Shown here piece after piece: positions 41,894-50,633 of a stretch of DNA of 64,000 bases. Below the pieces are notes generated by a model. It searched no databases. It was not told the origin of the DNA and worked only from the letters and a program-made list of their open reading frames with translations. Position 1 is the stretch's first letter. Every line of letters begins with the position of its first letter. The stretch is from Nesterenkonia lutea (GTDB lineage: Bacteria > Actinomycetota > Actinomycetes > Actinomycetales > Micrococcaceae), in NCBI RefSeq assembly GCF_014873955.1, contig NZ_JADBED010000001.1, forward strand, positions 310,001 through 374,000, in the 5' to 3' direction. The position numbers were made by a program, and so were the translations under genes.

Positions 41894-44016
41894 TGACGCC
41901 GCTGGAGACTGTCGCCGGCACGACCCCCGCCGCGGCAGCGGTCCGGGACGCGCCGGGCAGGGCACGCGCAGCCGCGACCGCAGCCCTGGTCCTCGGCGCA
42001 GCGCTGCTGCTGGCGCTCTCCCTGGTGCACCTGACCCAGGGCACCTCGGCGGCATCGCCGCTGGACCTGCTGGCGGCACTCTTCAGCTCCGACGACGGCG
42101 CCGCCGCCTCTCAGCTCCGGGCCCTCGCACTGGATTCGCGGCTTCCGCGGCTCGTGGGAGGGCTCGTGGTGGGAGCGGCGCTGGGCGTGGCCGGATGCGC
42201 GCTGCAGGCGATGACCCGCAACCCGCTCGCCTCACCGGACACGCTGGCCGTCAACGCAGGGGCGCATCTCGCGCTCACTGCGGCGGCGGCCTTCGGCGTC
42301 TCGATGCCGCTGCTGAGCTCCGCCGCACTGGCCTTTCTCGGCGGAGGCACGGCGGCCGGCGTCGTGCTGCTGCTCGCAGGGTTCTCCGAGCATGCGCCGA
42401 TCCGGCTCGTGCTCGCCGGCACTGTGGTGGCCATGGGACTGGCCTCGGTCACCGCCGCGCTGCTCATGCTCTATGCCCAGTCCACCCAGGGGCTCTTCCT
42501 CTGGGGTGCTGGCACGCTGAACCTCGCGGGTCTCTCCGGGCTGCTGCCCCTGCTGCCGGTCGTTCTCGCCGCAGCCATCGGACTGGTGCTGCTCTCGCGC
42601 AGCACTGATGTGCTCGCGCTGGGCACCGACACCGCCCAGTCCATGGGAGTGAACGTGGCGTTCCTGCGTGGAGCGCTGCTGGTCTGCGCCGTGGCGCTGT
42701 CCGCCGCCTCGGTGACAATGGTCGGCCCGCTGGGCTTCGTGGGCCTGTGCGCCCCCGCGATCGTCCGGCTGGCCGCGTCCAGGGTGAGCCGGCTGGGTCG
42801 CTTCGCCTGGGCACTGGGAGCCTCGGCCCTGGTCGGGGCGCTCATCGTGATCGGCGCCGACGTGGCCGTGCGTGCCCTGGTCTTCGCCGTGGCCGGTCCG
42901 AACCTAGCGGTGGCGATACCCACCGGTGTGGTCACCTCGCTGGTCGGCGCCGTGTTCCTGGTGGCCCTGGCCCTGCGGATGCGCAGCGCCGGCGGCAACC
43001 AGGAGATCTCAGCGATGCCGCTGCCACATGGGGTCACGCTCAGTCGACGGGTCATGTTCACCCTCGCCGCGGCCGTGCTGCTGATGATCCTCGCCGGCGC
43101 GGGGATGCTGCTGGGGGACTGGTGGCTGAAGATCGGCGACGTCCAGCTCTGGATCTCCGGAGAGGCTGCGCGCGCCATCGAGATCACCCTGGACTTCCGT
43201 GCGCCTCGCGTGGCCGCCGCCGTGCTGGCCGGGGCCGTGCTGGCGATCGCGGGTGCGCTGGTGCAGACCGTGACCCGCAACCCGCTGGCGGACCCCGGCA
43301 TCCTGGGTGTGGCAGCCGCAGGAGGCGCCGGCGCTGTGGTGGCGCTGATCCTCTTCAGCACTTCCGCCTGGACCATGTCCGCCGGCGCCATGGTCGGGGC
43401 GATCATCGCCGGGCTCGTGGTGTTTCTGCTGGCCGGTTCGCGCGGAAGCTCCCCGGAGAAGGTGGTGCTGGTCGGCATCGGCGTCATGACTGCAGCTCAG
43501 GCGATCACCCAGCTGCTCATCTCCTCGACGAACCCCTATAACCAGGCCATGGCCATCTCGTTCCTCGGCGGCTCCACCTTCGGCACCACCTGGAGCGACC
43601 TGACCCCGATCCTGCTGATGCTGGTGCTGTCAGTGCCCGTGCTGATCTTCCTGCGCCGCGAGCTGGACCTGATCAGCATCGATGAGCTGACCCCGCGCAT
43701 CCTCGGAGTCCGGCTGGCTCGGGTGCGCGCGACGGCGCTGATCATCGGAGTGCTGCTCTCGGCGGTCGCCGTCGTCGGAGTCGGGGTGATCAGCTTCGTC
43801 GGGCTCGCCGCCCCGCATATGGCACGCATGCTCGTGAGCAGAGAGCACAGATGGTTCCTGCCGGTGGCGGCGCTGCTGGGCGCAGTGCTGGTCTCGGTCT
43901 CGGACACCTTCGGCCGGACCGTGATCGCTCCGGATCAGCTTCCGGCGGGGCTCGTGGTCGCGGTGCTCGGCCCGCCCTACCTGCTCTGGCTGCTCAAGCG
44001 TTCGACCCGCAGCTGA
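41893..44016 (+). CDS. Fused FecCD-type iron-siderophore permease
   Basis: 707 residues. Two complete FecCD domains are joined: the first (~30-360) has LPRLVGGLVVGAALGVAGCA and DTAQSMGVN, the second (~385-700) has APRVAAAVLAGAVLAIAGAL, TRNPLADPGILGVAAAGGAG and the EAA-like LGVRLARVRATALIIGV. The same fused layout is known in FhuB; each half provides ~10 helices. GTG 41893 is used because it directly follows the binding-protein stop (TAGTG). Final gene of the operon. Confidence 0.92.
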   Translation: MTPLETVAGTTPAAAAVRDAPGRARAAATAALVLGAALLLALSLVHLTQGTSAASPLDLLAALFSSDDGAAASQLRALALDSRLPRLVGGLVVGAALGVAGCALQAMTRNPLASPDTLAVNAGAHLALTAAAAFGVSMPLLSSAALAFLGGGTAAGVVLLLAGFSEHAPIRLVLAGTVVAMGLASVTAALLMLYAQSTQGLFLWGAGTLNLAGLSGLLPLLPVVLAAAIGLVLLSRSTDVLALGTDTAQSMGVNVAFLRGALLVCAVALSAASVTMVGPLGFVGLCAPAIVRLAASRVSRLGRFAWALGASALVGALIVIGADVAVRALVFAVAGPNLAVAIPTGVVTSLVGAVFLVALALRMRSAGGNQEISAMPLPHGVTLSRRVMFTLAAAVLLMILAGAGMLLGDWWLKIGDVQLWISGEAARAIEITLDFRAPRVAAAVLAGAVLAIAGALVQTVTRNPLADPGILGVAAAGGAGAVVALILFSTSAWTMSAGAMVGAIIAGLVVFLLAGSRGSSPEKVVLVGIGVMTAAQAITQLLISSTNPYNQAMAISFLGGSTFGTTWSDLTPILLMLVLSVPVLIFLRRELDLISIDELTPRILGVRLARVRATALIIGVLLSAVAVVGVGVISFVGLAAPHMARMLVSREHRWFLPVAALLGAVLVSVSDTFGRTVIAPDQLPAGLVVAVLGPPYLLWLLKRSTRS

Positions 44017-44047
44017 GGCTGACGCGTCCGCCGCCTCAGACCGCCGA

Positions 44048-44101
44048 TTCAGCCCACCGGTTGAGCTCGGCGGGTTCAGCCCACCGGTTCAGCTCTGTCG
44101 G
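44048..44101. repeat. Two tandem 27-bp repeats
   Basis: Two copies beginning TTCAGCCCACCGGTT with period 27, between the convergent permease and manB genes; the second copy enters the manB 3' end. It shares CCGGTTGAGC with the 17-bp tandem array at 29229. Confidence 0.75.
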
Positions 44102-45501
44102 ACCAGTCCGAGGACCTCGTCGCGGACGGATTCCATCTGCTCCTGGCTGTGGGCCTCGCCGTTGAAGCGCAGGAACGGCTCGGTGTTGGAGGGCCGCAGG
44201 TTGAACCACCAGGTGCCATCGCTGGCGCGGACGGTCAGCCCGTCCATATGGGAGATCTCCACGTCGCGCTCGGCGAAGCTGGTCTCCACCCGTGTCGCGG
44301 CCGCGGCCTTGTCCTGGACCTCAGAGTTGATCTCACCGGAGGCGAAATAGGGGTTGAACTCGGCGGCGAGCTGGCTCAGCGGCTCGTCCTGGTTGCCCAG
44401 CGAGGCCAGCACATGCATGGCGGCGAGCATCCCGGTGTCGGCGTTGAAGAACTCGCGGAAATAGTAGTGCGCGGAGTGCTCCCCGCCGAAGATGGCCTGC
44501 TCCTGCGCCATCACGGCCTTGATGTAGGAATGTCCCACGCGGGTCTCCACCGGGCGTCCACCGGCCTGCTCCACCAGCTCCGGGACCGCGCGGGAGGTGA
44601 TCAGGTTGTGGATCACCACCGGGGTGTCCTCACCTTCGGCCTGGGCGCGGGTGATCTCGCGGCGGGCCACCAGCGCGGTCACCGCGGAGGGGGAGACGGG
44701 CTGACCCAGCTCGTCGATCACGAAGCAGCGGTCGGCGTCGCCGTCGAAGGCCAGACCGATGTCCGCCCCGGTCTCGCGCACGGCGGCCTGCAGGTCGCGC
44801 AGGTTCTCCGACTCCAGGGGGTTGGCGGGGTGATTGGGAAAGGTGCCGTCGAGCTCGAAGAACAGCGGGGTGATCTCCAGTGGCAGCGGTGCGAGGAGGT
44901 CATCGCCGAGCACTGCACCGGTGGTGAGCCCGGACATGCCGTTCGCGGCGTCGACCACGACCTTGAGCGGGCGGATCCCGGAGAGGTCCACCAGGGAGCG
45001 GAGGTACTCCGCGTACCGGGCGAGGATGTTGACCGTCTCCACCGAACCGGGTGCTTCCACCGCTGGGATCTCTTCGGCCTCGAGGTACGCCTGCGCGGCG
45101 TCGCGGATGTCTTCCAGCCCGGTCTCCGCGGAGAGCGGCACGGCACCGGCCTTGGACATCTTCATGCCGTTGTACTCGGCCGGGTTGTGGCTGGCGGTGA
45201 AGACGACGCCGGGGGCGTCCAGCGTGCCGGAGGCGAAATAGAGCATGTCCGTGGAGATCAGGCCGAGCTGGGTCACGTCGGCGCCACGAGAGGTGGCGCC
45301 CTGCGTGAAGGCGGCGGCGAAGTCTCCCGAGGAGGCGCGCATGTCTCCGCCCACGAGCACGGTCTGTCCCGCCAGGCCGAGGATGTCCACGAAGGCGGCG
45401 CCGACGGCGCGCACCGACTCTTCGGTGATGGTCTCGTCCACGAGCCCGCGGACGTCATAAGCCTTGAATGAGGCAGAAAGATCAATGGTCACGGGGCTCA
45501 T
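44089..45501 (-). CDS. manB: Phosphomannomutase/phosphoglucomutase
   Basis: 470 residues. The active-site phosphoserine loop is VFTASHNPAEYNGMKM, the metal-binding loop is FDGDADRCFVID, the sugar-binding loop is GGEHSAHYYFREFF, and the C-terminal phosphate-binding RPSNTEPFLR is present. It interconverts hexose-6- and hexose-1-phosphate for cell-wall glycan and mannosyl donors. ATG 45501 is used; the frame upstream is antisense to the divergent 45560 gene and is rejected. Confidence 0.95.
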   Translation of the reverse strand: MSPVTIDLSASFKAYDVRGLVDETITEESVRAVGAAFVDILGLAGQTVLVGGDMRASSGDFAAAFTQGATSRGADVTQLGLISTDMLYFASGTLDAPGVVFTASHNPAEYNGMKMSKAGAVPLSAETGLEDIRDAAQAYLEAEEIPAVEAPGSVETVNILARYAEYLRSLVDLSGIRPLKVVVDAANGMSGLTTGAVLGDDLLAPLPLEITPLFFELDGTFPNHPANPLESENLRDLQAAVRETGADIGLAFDGDADRCFVIDELGQPVSPSAVTALVARREITRAQAEGEDTPVVIHNLITSRAVPELVEQAGGRPVETRVGHSYIKAVMAQEQAIFGGEHSAHYYFREFFNADTGMLAAMHVLASLGNQDEPLSQLAAEFNPYFASGEINSEVQDKAAAATRVETSFAERDVEISHMDGLTVRASDGTWWFNLRPSNTEPFLRFNGEAHSQEQMESVRDEVLGLVRQS

Positions 45502-45559
45502 CGTACGTGAGCGGCATTCATCTAGCCCGCGCACAGGTGAACAGACGTAGACTGGCGTT

Positions 45560-46444
45560 GTGGAGATACTGGTAGTACTGGCAATAGGTGTCATGTTGTT
45601 CCTGGGTATCCGGATGCTGATGCAGCGGCAGGCCCAGAAGCTCAACGATGGCATCAAGGGCTCTGTCACCGCCGAGAACGCACGCAAGGCGGCGCTCGCG
45701 CTGACTGATGAACAGCACCGCGAGGTGTACCGCGCCATCGGTGCCGAAGACGGCCGCCGGGCGCTCGCTGTGTTCAAGCAGTCCACCGGGGCGCCGATCA
45801 AGGACTGCATCATCGCGGTCCAAGCCCTGCATGCGTATCCGCAGCAGTCACCCTCCGAGCTCAGGGCCGAGGACTCGCTCAACGACGACGGCGGCTCGGC
45901 AGTCTCCAGCCCCCTCGACACCGAGGACCGCTCCGGCCGCGAGGATGACGTCCTCGACGGCGAGCTGGTCGAAGACGCGATCGACGGTGTGCGCGAGGAC
46001 GCGGACAGCTCTGAGGATGATTCGTCCCGGCCCATCGGCGAAGCGGACCCGCAGACCGGGGAGATCATCGGCGAGAACTCCCAGCAGATTCCAGACATCC
46101 CCGGAGGCGAGCCCCGGGCCCCCGAAGAGACCCCCCAGGACGTGGACGAGCGGGCCCGCCGGCTGATGGCGGAATCCGGCTTCGATCCCGAGGATGAGCT
46201 GACCATCCCCGAGGACTGGGGCACCGAGGAAGAAGAGATGGCGGGCTTCCACCTCGAGGTCCAGCGCGGTGAGGAGAAGATCACCCTCTCCCATGACGAC
46301 CTGGAGCCCTGGGTCCACGATCAGCTCTACGCCCTGCTGCGCGACGACCTGGTGGATGATGCGGCCGAGCTGCTCTCCGCGCACTCCCCCCTGACCACGG
46401 AGGAAGCCCGCAAGTTCCTCGTGGTCTTCAAGAACCAGACCTGA
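45560..46444 (+). CDS. Membrane-anchored acidic protein with an L7/L12-like helical segment
   Basis: 294 residues. A single N-terminal membrane helix (ILVVLAIGVMLFLGIRML) is followed by a helical region EDGRRALAVFKQSTGAPIKD that has the spacing of the ribosomal L7/L12 C-terminal fold also used in other bacterial proteins (pattern similarity only). Residues ~95-215 are acidic and low complexity. A conserved-looking helical end begins LEVQRGEEKITLSHDDLEPW. GTG start; function unknown. Divergent from manB and probably co-transcribed with nei. Confidence 0.65.
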   Translation: MEILVVLAIGVMLFLGIRMLMQRQAQKLNDGIKGSVTAENARKAALALTDEQHREVYRAIGAEDGRRALAVFKQSTGAPIKDCIIAVQALHAYPQQSPSELRAEDSLNDDGGSAVSSPLDTEDRSGREDDVLDGELVEDAIDGVREDADSSEDDSSRPIGEADPQTGEIIGENSQQIPDIPGGEPRAPEETPQDVDERARRLMAESGFDPEDELTIPEDWGTEEEEMAGFHLEVQRGEEKITLSHDDLEPWVHDQLYALLRDDLVDDAAELLSAHSPLTTEEARKFLVVFKNQT

Positions 46445-46480
46445 GCCGGCTTGCGGCAGACTCCGTGACAGAGGGCTGAC

Positions 46481-47290
46481 ATGCCAGAGGGAGACACGGT
46501 GTTCCGGCAGGCTGCCGTGCTGCACGGCGCTCTCGCGGGACGGGAGCTGCTCACCAGCGATTTCCGGGTGCCCGCCTACGCCACCGTGGACCTCTCCGGG
46601 CGCGCCGTCGAGCGTGTCATCGCCCGCGGCAAGCATCTGCTCATCGAGTTCGGCGACGTGACAGTGCAGTCACATCTGAAGATGGAAGGCACCTGGCACG
46701 TCTACGCCCGAGACAGCCACGGCGGAAGGGTGCAGTGGAGACGCCCGGCCCATACCGCGCGCTGCGTGCTGCGCACAGCGCAGCACGAGGCGGTCGGATT
46801 CTCCCTGGGGGAGCTGCATGTCCTGACTCCGGCGGAGGAGCGGGAGAAGCTCGCCCATCTGGGACCAGATCCTCTGGGGCCCGACTGGGACGCCGACGAG
46901 GCCGCACGCCGGCTGCTCGCCTCACCCCGGCGCAGCATCGGAGTCGCGCTGCTGGATCAGCGAAACCTCGCCGGCGTGGGCAATGTCTTCCGCAGCGAGA
47001 TCTGCTTCCTCGCCGGGGTCCTCCCCAGCCGCCCGGTCGCCGACGTGCCTGACCTGGCCCGGGTCATCCGGCTCTCCGAGAAGCTCCTCCAGGTCAATCG
47101 CCTGCGCAGCCGACGCTGCACCACCGGAGACCCCGCCGCCGGCCCTCCCTACTGGGTCTACGGACGTGGCAGCAGACCTTGCATGCGCTGCGGAACGAGA
47201 CTGAGCCGCGGCGAGCTGGGCGAGGCCGAGCTGCGCAGAGCGGCAGTCGCCGATCGAGTGATCTACTTCTGCCCCTCCTGTCAGTCCTGA
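46481..47290 (+). CDS. Fpg/Nei-family DNA glycosylase, Nei2-like
   Basis: 269 residues. The N-terminal catalytic PEGDT places Pro2 as nucleophile and Glu3 as general acid; GDT rather than LPE marks the Nei (endonuclease VIII) branch. The conserved Lys is in RGKHLLIEF, and QSHLKMEGTW and NLAGVGNVFRSEICF are the H2TH core. Zinc finger: CMRCGT ... FCPSC (C-x2-C ... C-x2-C). It removes oxidised pyrimidines and nicks the strand. Confidence 0.93.
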   Translation: MPEGDTVFRQAAVLHGALAGRELLTSDFRVPAYATVDLSGRAVERVIARGKHLLIEFGDVTVQSHLKMEGTWHVYARDSHGGRVQWRRPAHTARCVLRTAQHEAVGFSLGELHVLTPAEEREKLAHLGPDPLGPDWDADEAARRLLASPRRSIGVALLDQRNLAGVGNVFRSEICFLAGVLPSRPVADVPDLARVIRLSEKLLQVNRLRSRRCTTGDPAAGPPYWVYGRGSRPCMRCGTRLSRGELGEAELRRAAVADRVIYFCPSCQS

Positions 47291-47352
47291 ACCCAGCGCA
47301 GGAGATGAGCCCCACAGCCACAGACAAGCGAACAGAAGCGAGGAATGAATCG

Positions 47353-48030
47353 ATGAGGACCACGCCAGCTGTCATCATCTTCGACGTGAATGAGACCCTC
47401 TCCGATATGGGTGCGATGGGAGGGTCCTTCGAACGGGAGGGGCTGCCCCCGGTCCTCGCCCGGGCCTGGTTCGCCGAACTCCTGCGCGACGGCTTCGCCC
47501 TGACCTCCACCGGGAAGAACCCCGCCTTCGCGGACCTCGCCGCCGATGGCCTGCGCCGACTCATCGCCGAACATTCCAGCCACCCTGACCCGGACCGGCA
47601 GGTGGAGAGGATCCTCGGCGTCTTCAAGAAACTGGAGATGCACGGCGACGCCGCCCCCGGGATCCGGGGCCTCGGCCGGCTCGCACAGCTGGTGACTCTG
47701 AGCAACGGAGCGCCCAGTGTCGCCGATTCTCTGCTCAGCCGGGCAGGTGTCAGGGACCAGTTCTCGCAGCTGCTCAGCGTCGAGGACGCGCTGCTCTGGA
47801 AACCCGCGCGCGAGGCCTATGACTATGCCGCGCAGACTCTTGATCGCCCCGTCGAGCAGCTGATGCTCGTCGCCGTGCACCCCTGGGACATCCAGGGCGC
47901 ACACTCTGCCGGCCTGCGGACCGCATGGATCAACCGCAGAGGCAGCGCCTACCCCTCGTACTTCGCGGCCCCAGACATCGAGGCCGCAGACCTGGTGGAG
48001 CTCGCCGAGAAGCTCCAGCAGACGAGCTGA
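47353..48030 (+). CDS. HAD-family hydrolase, haloacid dehalogenase type II-like
   Basis: 225 residues. Motif I IIFDVNETLSDMG (nucleophilic Asp; Asn at +2 instead of a phosphatase Asp), motif II VTLSNGAPS, motif III Lys in LLWKPAREAY, and motif IV VAVHPWDIQGAHSAGL. The Asp-x-Asn pattern and HPWD are typical of the L-2-haloacid dehalogenase branch rather than phosphatases. The real substrate is unknown. ATG 47353 is preferred (AGGA ~8 nt upstream). Confidence 0.85.
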   Translation: MRTTPAVIIFDVNETLSDMGAMGGSFEREGLPPVLARAWFAELLRDGFALTSTGKNPAFADLAADGLRRLIAEHSSHPDPDRQVERILGVFKKLEMHGDAAPGIRGLGRLAQLVTLSNGAPSVADSLLSRAGVRDQFSQLLSVEDALLWKPAREAYDYAAQTLDRPVEQLMLVAVHPWDIQGAHSAGLRTAWINRRGSAYPSYFAAPDIEAADLVELAEKLQQTS

Positions 48031-48129
48031 CCAGCGAGCACGCAGAGCGTCTCCAGGTCACCGGGCCGGGTCCTCCTCGGTGCCTTCGTGGCGGAGGCCC
48101 GAGTGCCGACGCCTTCATCCACCCCGGGT

Positions 48130-48735
48130 TCAGGACTGTGCGGGGTCGGCGCTTGAAAATGTGCTGAACGCGGCGTCCACGGCTTCCAGGATCTCGATAT
48201 CACCCTCGTGTTCGGCCCAGTGGGAGAACGCGGTGTCGAAGCACGTCAGGGCGGCGTGGACGAGGACGCGGGCACGCAGGTCGTCCAGGGCCGCCGGTCC
48301 GCCGAGCCGCGGGGAGAGGACGGGAATCAGTGACTGTGCCAGGTTCAGGTGCTGCTCCAGGTGCCCTGCGCGCAAGGTGTCGCTGGTGTTGACCACGCGG
48401 AGCTGCCGTGACCAGCGACCCCGCTGAGCGCGGACGCTCTCCGGGACGTTCCGCAGAGTCTGATGCAGCGCCTCCCAGGGAGCCAGACGGGCGAGGTGCT
48501 CGCTGAGCAGCTCGGGCAGGTCGATGCTGCTGGGGGGCAGATCACTGAAGAGCACATCTTCCTTGGTGCCGAAGTATCGGTAGAAGGTCCGTGGTGAGAT
48601 CCCGGCGGCGGTGGCGATGTCGTCGACGGTGGTCTCGTCATAGCCGCGGTCCTCGAACTGACGCAGCGCCACGTCGGCGAGTTCCACTCGTAGTGCTCCC
48701 CGCGCGCGTTCCCTGATGCCGATCGACTCGTCCAT
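48130..48735 (-). CDS. TetR-family repressor of the divergent efflux gene
   Basis: 201 residues. N-terminal TetR HTH: DVALRQFEDRGYDETTVDDI and AAGISPRTFYRYFGTKEDVL. The C-terminal ligand domain is Leu/Ala-rich and unassigned. It is divergent from the MFS pump at 48858, with a perfect 9-bp-arm palindrome at 48756-48776 between them, the usual layout of a drug-sensing repressor. Confidence 0.92.
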   Translation of the reverse strand: MDESIGIRERARGALRVELADVALRQFEDRGYDETTVDDIATAAGISPRTFYRYFGTKEDVLFSDLPPSSIDLPELLSEHLARLAPWEALHQTLRNVPESVRAQRGRWSRQLRVVNTSDTLRAGHLEQHLNLAQSLIPVLSPRLGGPAALDDLRARVLVHAALTCFDTAFSHWAEHEGDIEILEAVDAAFSTFSSADPAQS

Positions 48736-48755
48736 GTGTCCAGTCTAACTGTCGG

Positions 48756-48776
48756 TTGTGGCAGAGCCTGCCACAA
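48756..48776. promoter_or_regulatory. TetR-type operator
   Basis: Perfect palindrome TTGTGGCAG-AGC-CTGCCACAA. On the plus strand it overlaps the -35 of the MFS promoter (TATAGT -10 at 48783). It begins 21 bases before the TetR start codon, so one site could control both genes. Confidence 0.8.
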
Positions 48777-48857
48777 AAGTCATATAGTGTCTCTCCGAGA
48801 GGTGATTCCAGGCCTCAACAGTCTCTTCACCAGGGTTTTCATCCAAGGAGTTCAACA

Positions 48858-50330
48858 GTGTCCATCAGCACAGAGGCCGAAGCTCGGTCGCAAGCGCTCG
48901 ATCCCCGCGGCACGCGAGTCATCTGGCTGCTGCTGATCTCGGCGTTCGTCGCGATCCTCAACGAGACGACCATGGGCATCGCGATTCCGCATCTGAATGT
49001 CGAGCTCGGCATCGCGCCTTCGCTGGGGCAGTGGCTGACAAGTGCCTTCATGCTCACCATGGCCGTCGTCATCCCGGTGACCGGTCTGGTGATCCAACGG
49101 TTCACCACGCGCGGAGTCTTCTTGACCGCGATGTCCCTGTTCACCGCGGGCACGCTGATCTGCCTGGTGGCACCGGGGTTCGCCGTGCTGCTGCTGGGCC
49201 GGATCATCCAGGCTTCGGGAACGGCGATCATGATGCCGCTGCTGATGACCACGGTCATGAACGTGGTCCCGGAGCATTCCCGCGGACGGATCATGGGCCG
49301 CGCCGGCATCGTGATGGCACTGGCACCCGCCATCGGCCCGACAGTCTCCGGAGTCATCCTGGATTCACTGAGCTGGCGGTGGCTGTTCGGTCTGATTCTC
49401 CCGATCGCCCTGATCGCGCTGCTGATCGGCGCGAAGTGGATGCTGAACCTGGGAGAGTCGGAGCACCGCCGCATCGATGTCGCCTCGATCGTCCTGTCGG
49501 CGCTTGGATTCGGCGGCGTCGTGTTCGCGCTCAGTCAGTTCGGCAGCGCCCATTCAGGAGAGTCGACGATCTCCTCTGCGGGCGCCTCGCTCCTGCTCGT
49601 GGGCGCCGGGATCTCTCTCGCCCTGTTCGTGTGGCGACAGCTGCGGCTTCAGCGCCAGGAACAGGCCCTGCTGGATCTCCGGGTCTTCCGCTCACTGAAC
49701 TTCACGATGTCGGTCGCGGTGATGTCGATCCTGGCACTGTCGATGTTCGGAAGTCTGACGCTGCTCCCGCTGTATCTGCAGAACGTCGTCGGTCTGTCCG
49801 CGACCCAGGCCGGACTGATCATCCTGCCCGGATCCATCGTCATGGGGATCCTGGGGCCCGTCGTCGGAGCGATCTACGACTCCCGTGGTCCGCGACCGCT
49901 GCTCATCCCCGGAACCGTTCTCGTCTCAGCTGGACTCTGGTCCTACAGCGCAGTGGGGCAGGACACCTCCGTGGTGGTGCTCGCGGCGATCCAGGTGGCG
50001 ATGTCCGTCGGACTGGCCATGTCGTTCACTCCCTTGTTCTCGGCATCGCTGAGCTCCCTGCGACCGAGTCTCTACTCGCACGGGTCCGCAGTGCTGAACA
50101 CCCTCCAACAGGTCGCGGGGGCTGCCGGTGTGGCCGTGCTGATCACCACGATGTCATCGGTGGCGGCCGACGAGTCCGGCGCGCTCGGGGAGATCACAGC
50201 CCAGGCAGCCGGTGCCCAGTCAGCGTTCATGACCGCCGCGATCGTGTCACTGGCGGCTGTGATCGGAGCGTTCTTCGTCCGCGCACCATCGCGCGCCGAG
50301 GACCAGCTGCCCTCCGCTGACCCCAGCTGA
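48858..50330 (+). CDS. DHA2-family MFS multidrug efflux pump
   Basis: 490 residues, about 14 helices. The N-terminal part contains NETTMGIAIPHLNVELGI, GQWLTSAFMLTMAVVIPVTG and the motif-A-like GLVIQRFTTRGVF; RIIQASGTAIMMPLLMTTVM and the motif-C helix IVMALAPAIGPTVSGVI follow, the drug:H+ antiporter-2 pattern. GTG 48858 is used: AAGGAG lies 7 nt upstream. Substrate range is unknown; control by the divergent TetR protein is likely. Confidence 0.92.
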   Translation: MSISTEAEARSQALDPRGTRVIWLLLISAFVAILNETTMGIAIPHLNVELGIAPSLGQWLTSAFMLTMAVVIPVTGLVIQRFTTRGVFLTAMSLFTAGTLICLVAPGFAVLLLGRIIQASGTAIMMPLLMTTVMNVVPEHSRGRIMGRAGIVMALAPAIGPTVSGVILDSLSWRWLFGLILPIALIALLIGAKWMLNLGESEHRRIDVASIVLSALGFGGVVFALSQFGSAHSGESTISSAGASLLLVGAGISLALFVWRQLRLQRQEQALLDLRVFRSLNFTMSVAVMSILALSMFGSLTLLPLYLQNVVGLSATQAGLIILPGSIVMGILGPVVGAIYDSRGPRPLLIPGTVLVSAGLWSYSAVGQDTSVVVLAAIQVAMSVGLAMSFTPLFSASLSSLRPSLYSHGSAVLNTLQQVAGAAGVAVLITTMSSVAADESGALGEITAQAAGAQSAFMTAAIVSLAAVIGAFFVRAPSRAEDQLPSADPS

Positions 50331-50343
50331 ATCTGAACAGGGG

Positions 50344-50547
50344 TCAGCGCTTGGAGAGCGCCTTCTCATGGTGGACAGCCTCGGCCCCGGACTTCTCGGA
50401 CTCGACGAGGTAGACCGGATCATCGGAGGAGGCCCGGAAGGTCTGTCCTGCGAACTCCAGGTCCTCGGTGTGGCGGCTCTTCACAGTTCCGTGGGTCGTG
50501 CCCTGGGGCGTGTTCCAGGAGACTTCATCACCCTTGCTGAATGCCAT
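50344..50547 (-). CDS. DUF2945 small protein (TUDOR-like)
   Basis: 67 residues with the family pattern FSKGDEVSWNTPQGTTHGTV, DLEFAGQTFRASSDDPVYLV and C-terminal KSGAEAVHHEKALSK. The family adopts a small SH3/TUDOR-like fold of unknown role. ATG 50547 matches the usual family start. The longer open frame upstream begins in repeat DNA and is rejected. Confidence 0.85.
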   Translation of the reverse strand: MAFSKGDEVSWNTPQGTTHGTVKSRHTEDLEFAGQTFRASSDDPVYLVESEKSGAEAVHHEKALSKR

Positions 50548-50569
50548 GATGGTGCCCGTCTTTCGTGGT

Positions 50570-50625
50570 CGCGGTTTCTTCACAGAGTTTTCTTCACAGC
50601 GGGTTCTTCACAGAGGCTTCTTCAC
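50570..50625. repeat. Four tandem 14-bp repeats
   Basis: Read on the minus strand, four units of GTGAAGAA plus a variable 6 bases (GCCTCT, CCCGCT, AACTCT, ACCGCG), in the gap between the two small minus-strand genes. Period 14 and copy number 4 are exact. Confidence 0.85.
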
Positions 50626-50633
50626 GGGGCCGC

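Noticed and set aside
45502..46284. 731-residue version of phosphomannomutase
   Set aside because: The added 261 residues are antisense to the divergent 45560 gene and precede the normal family start.
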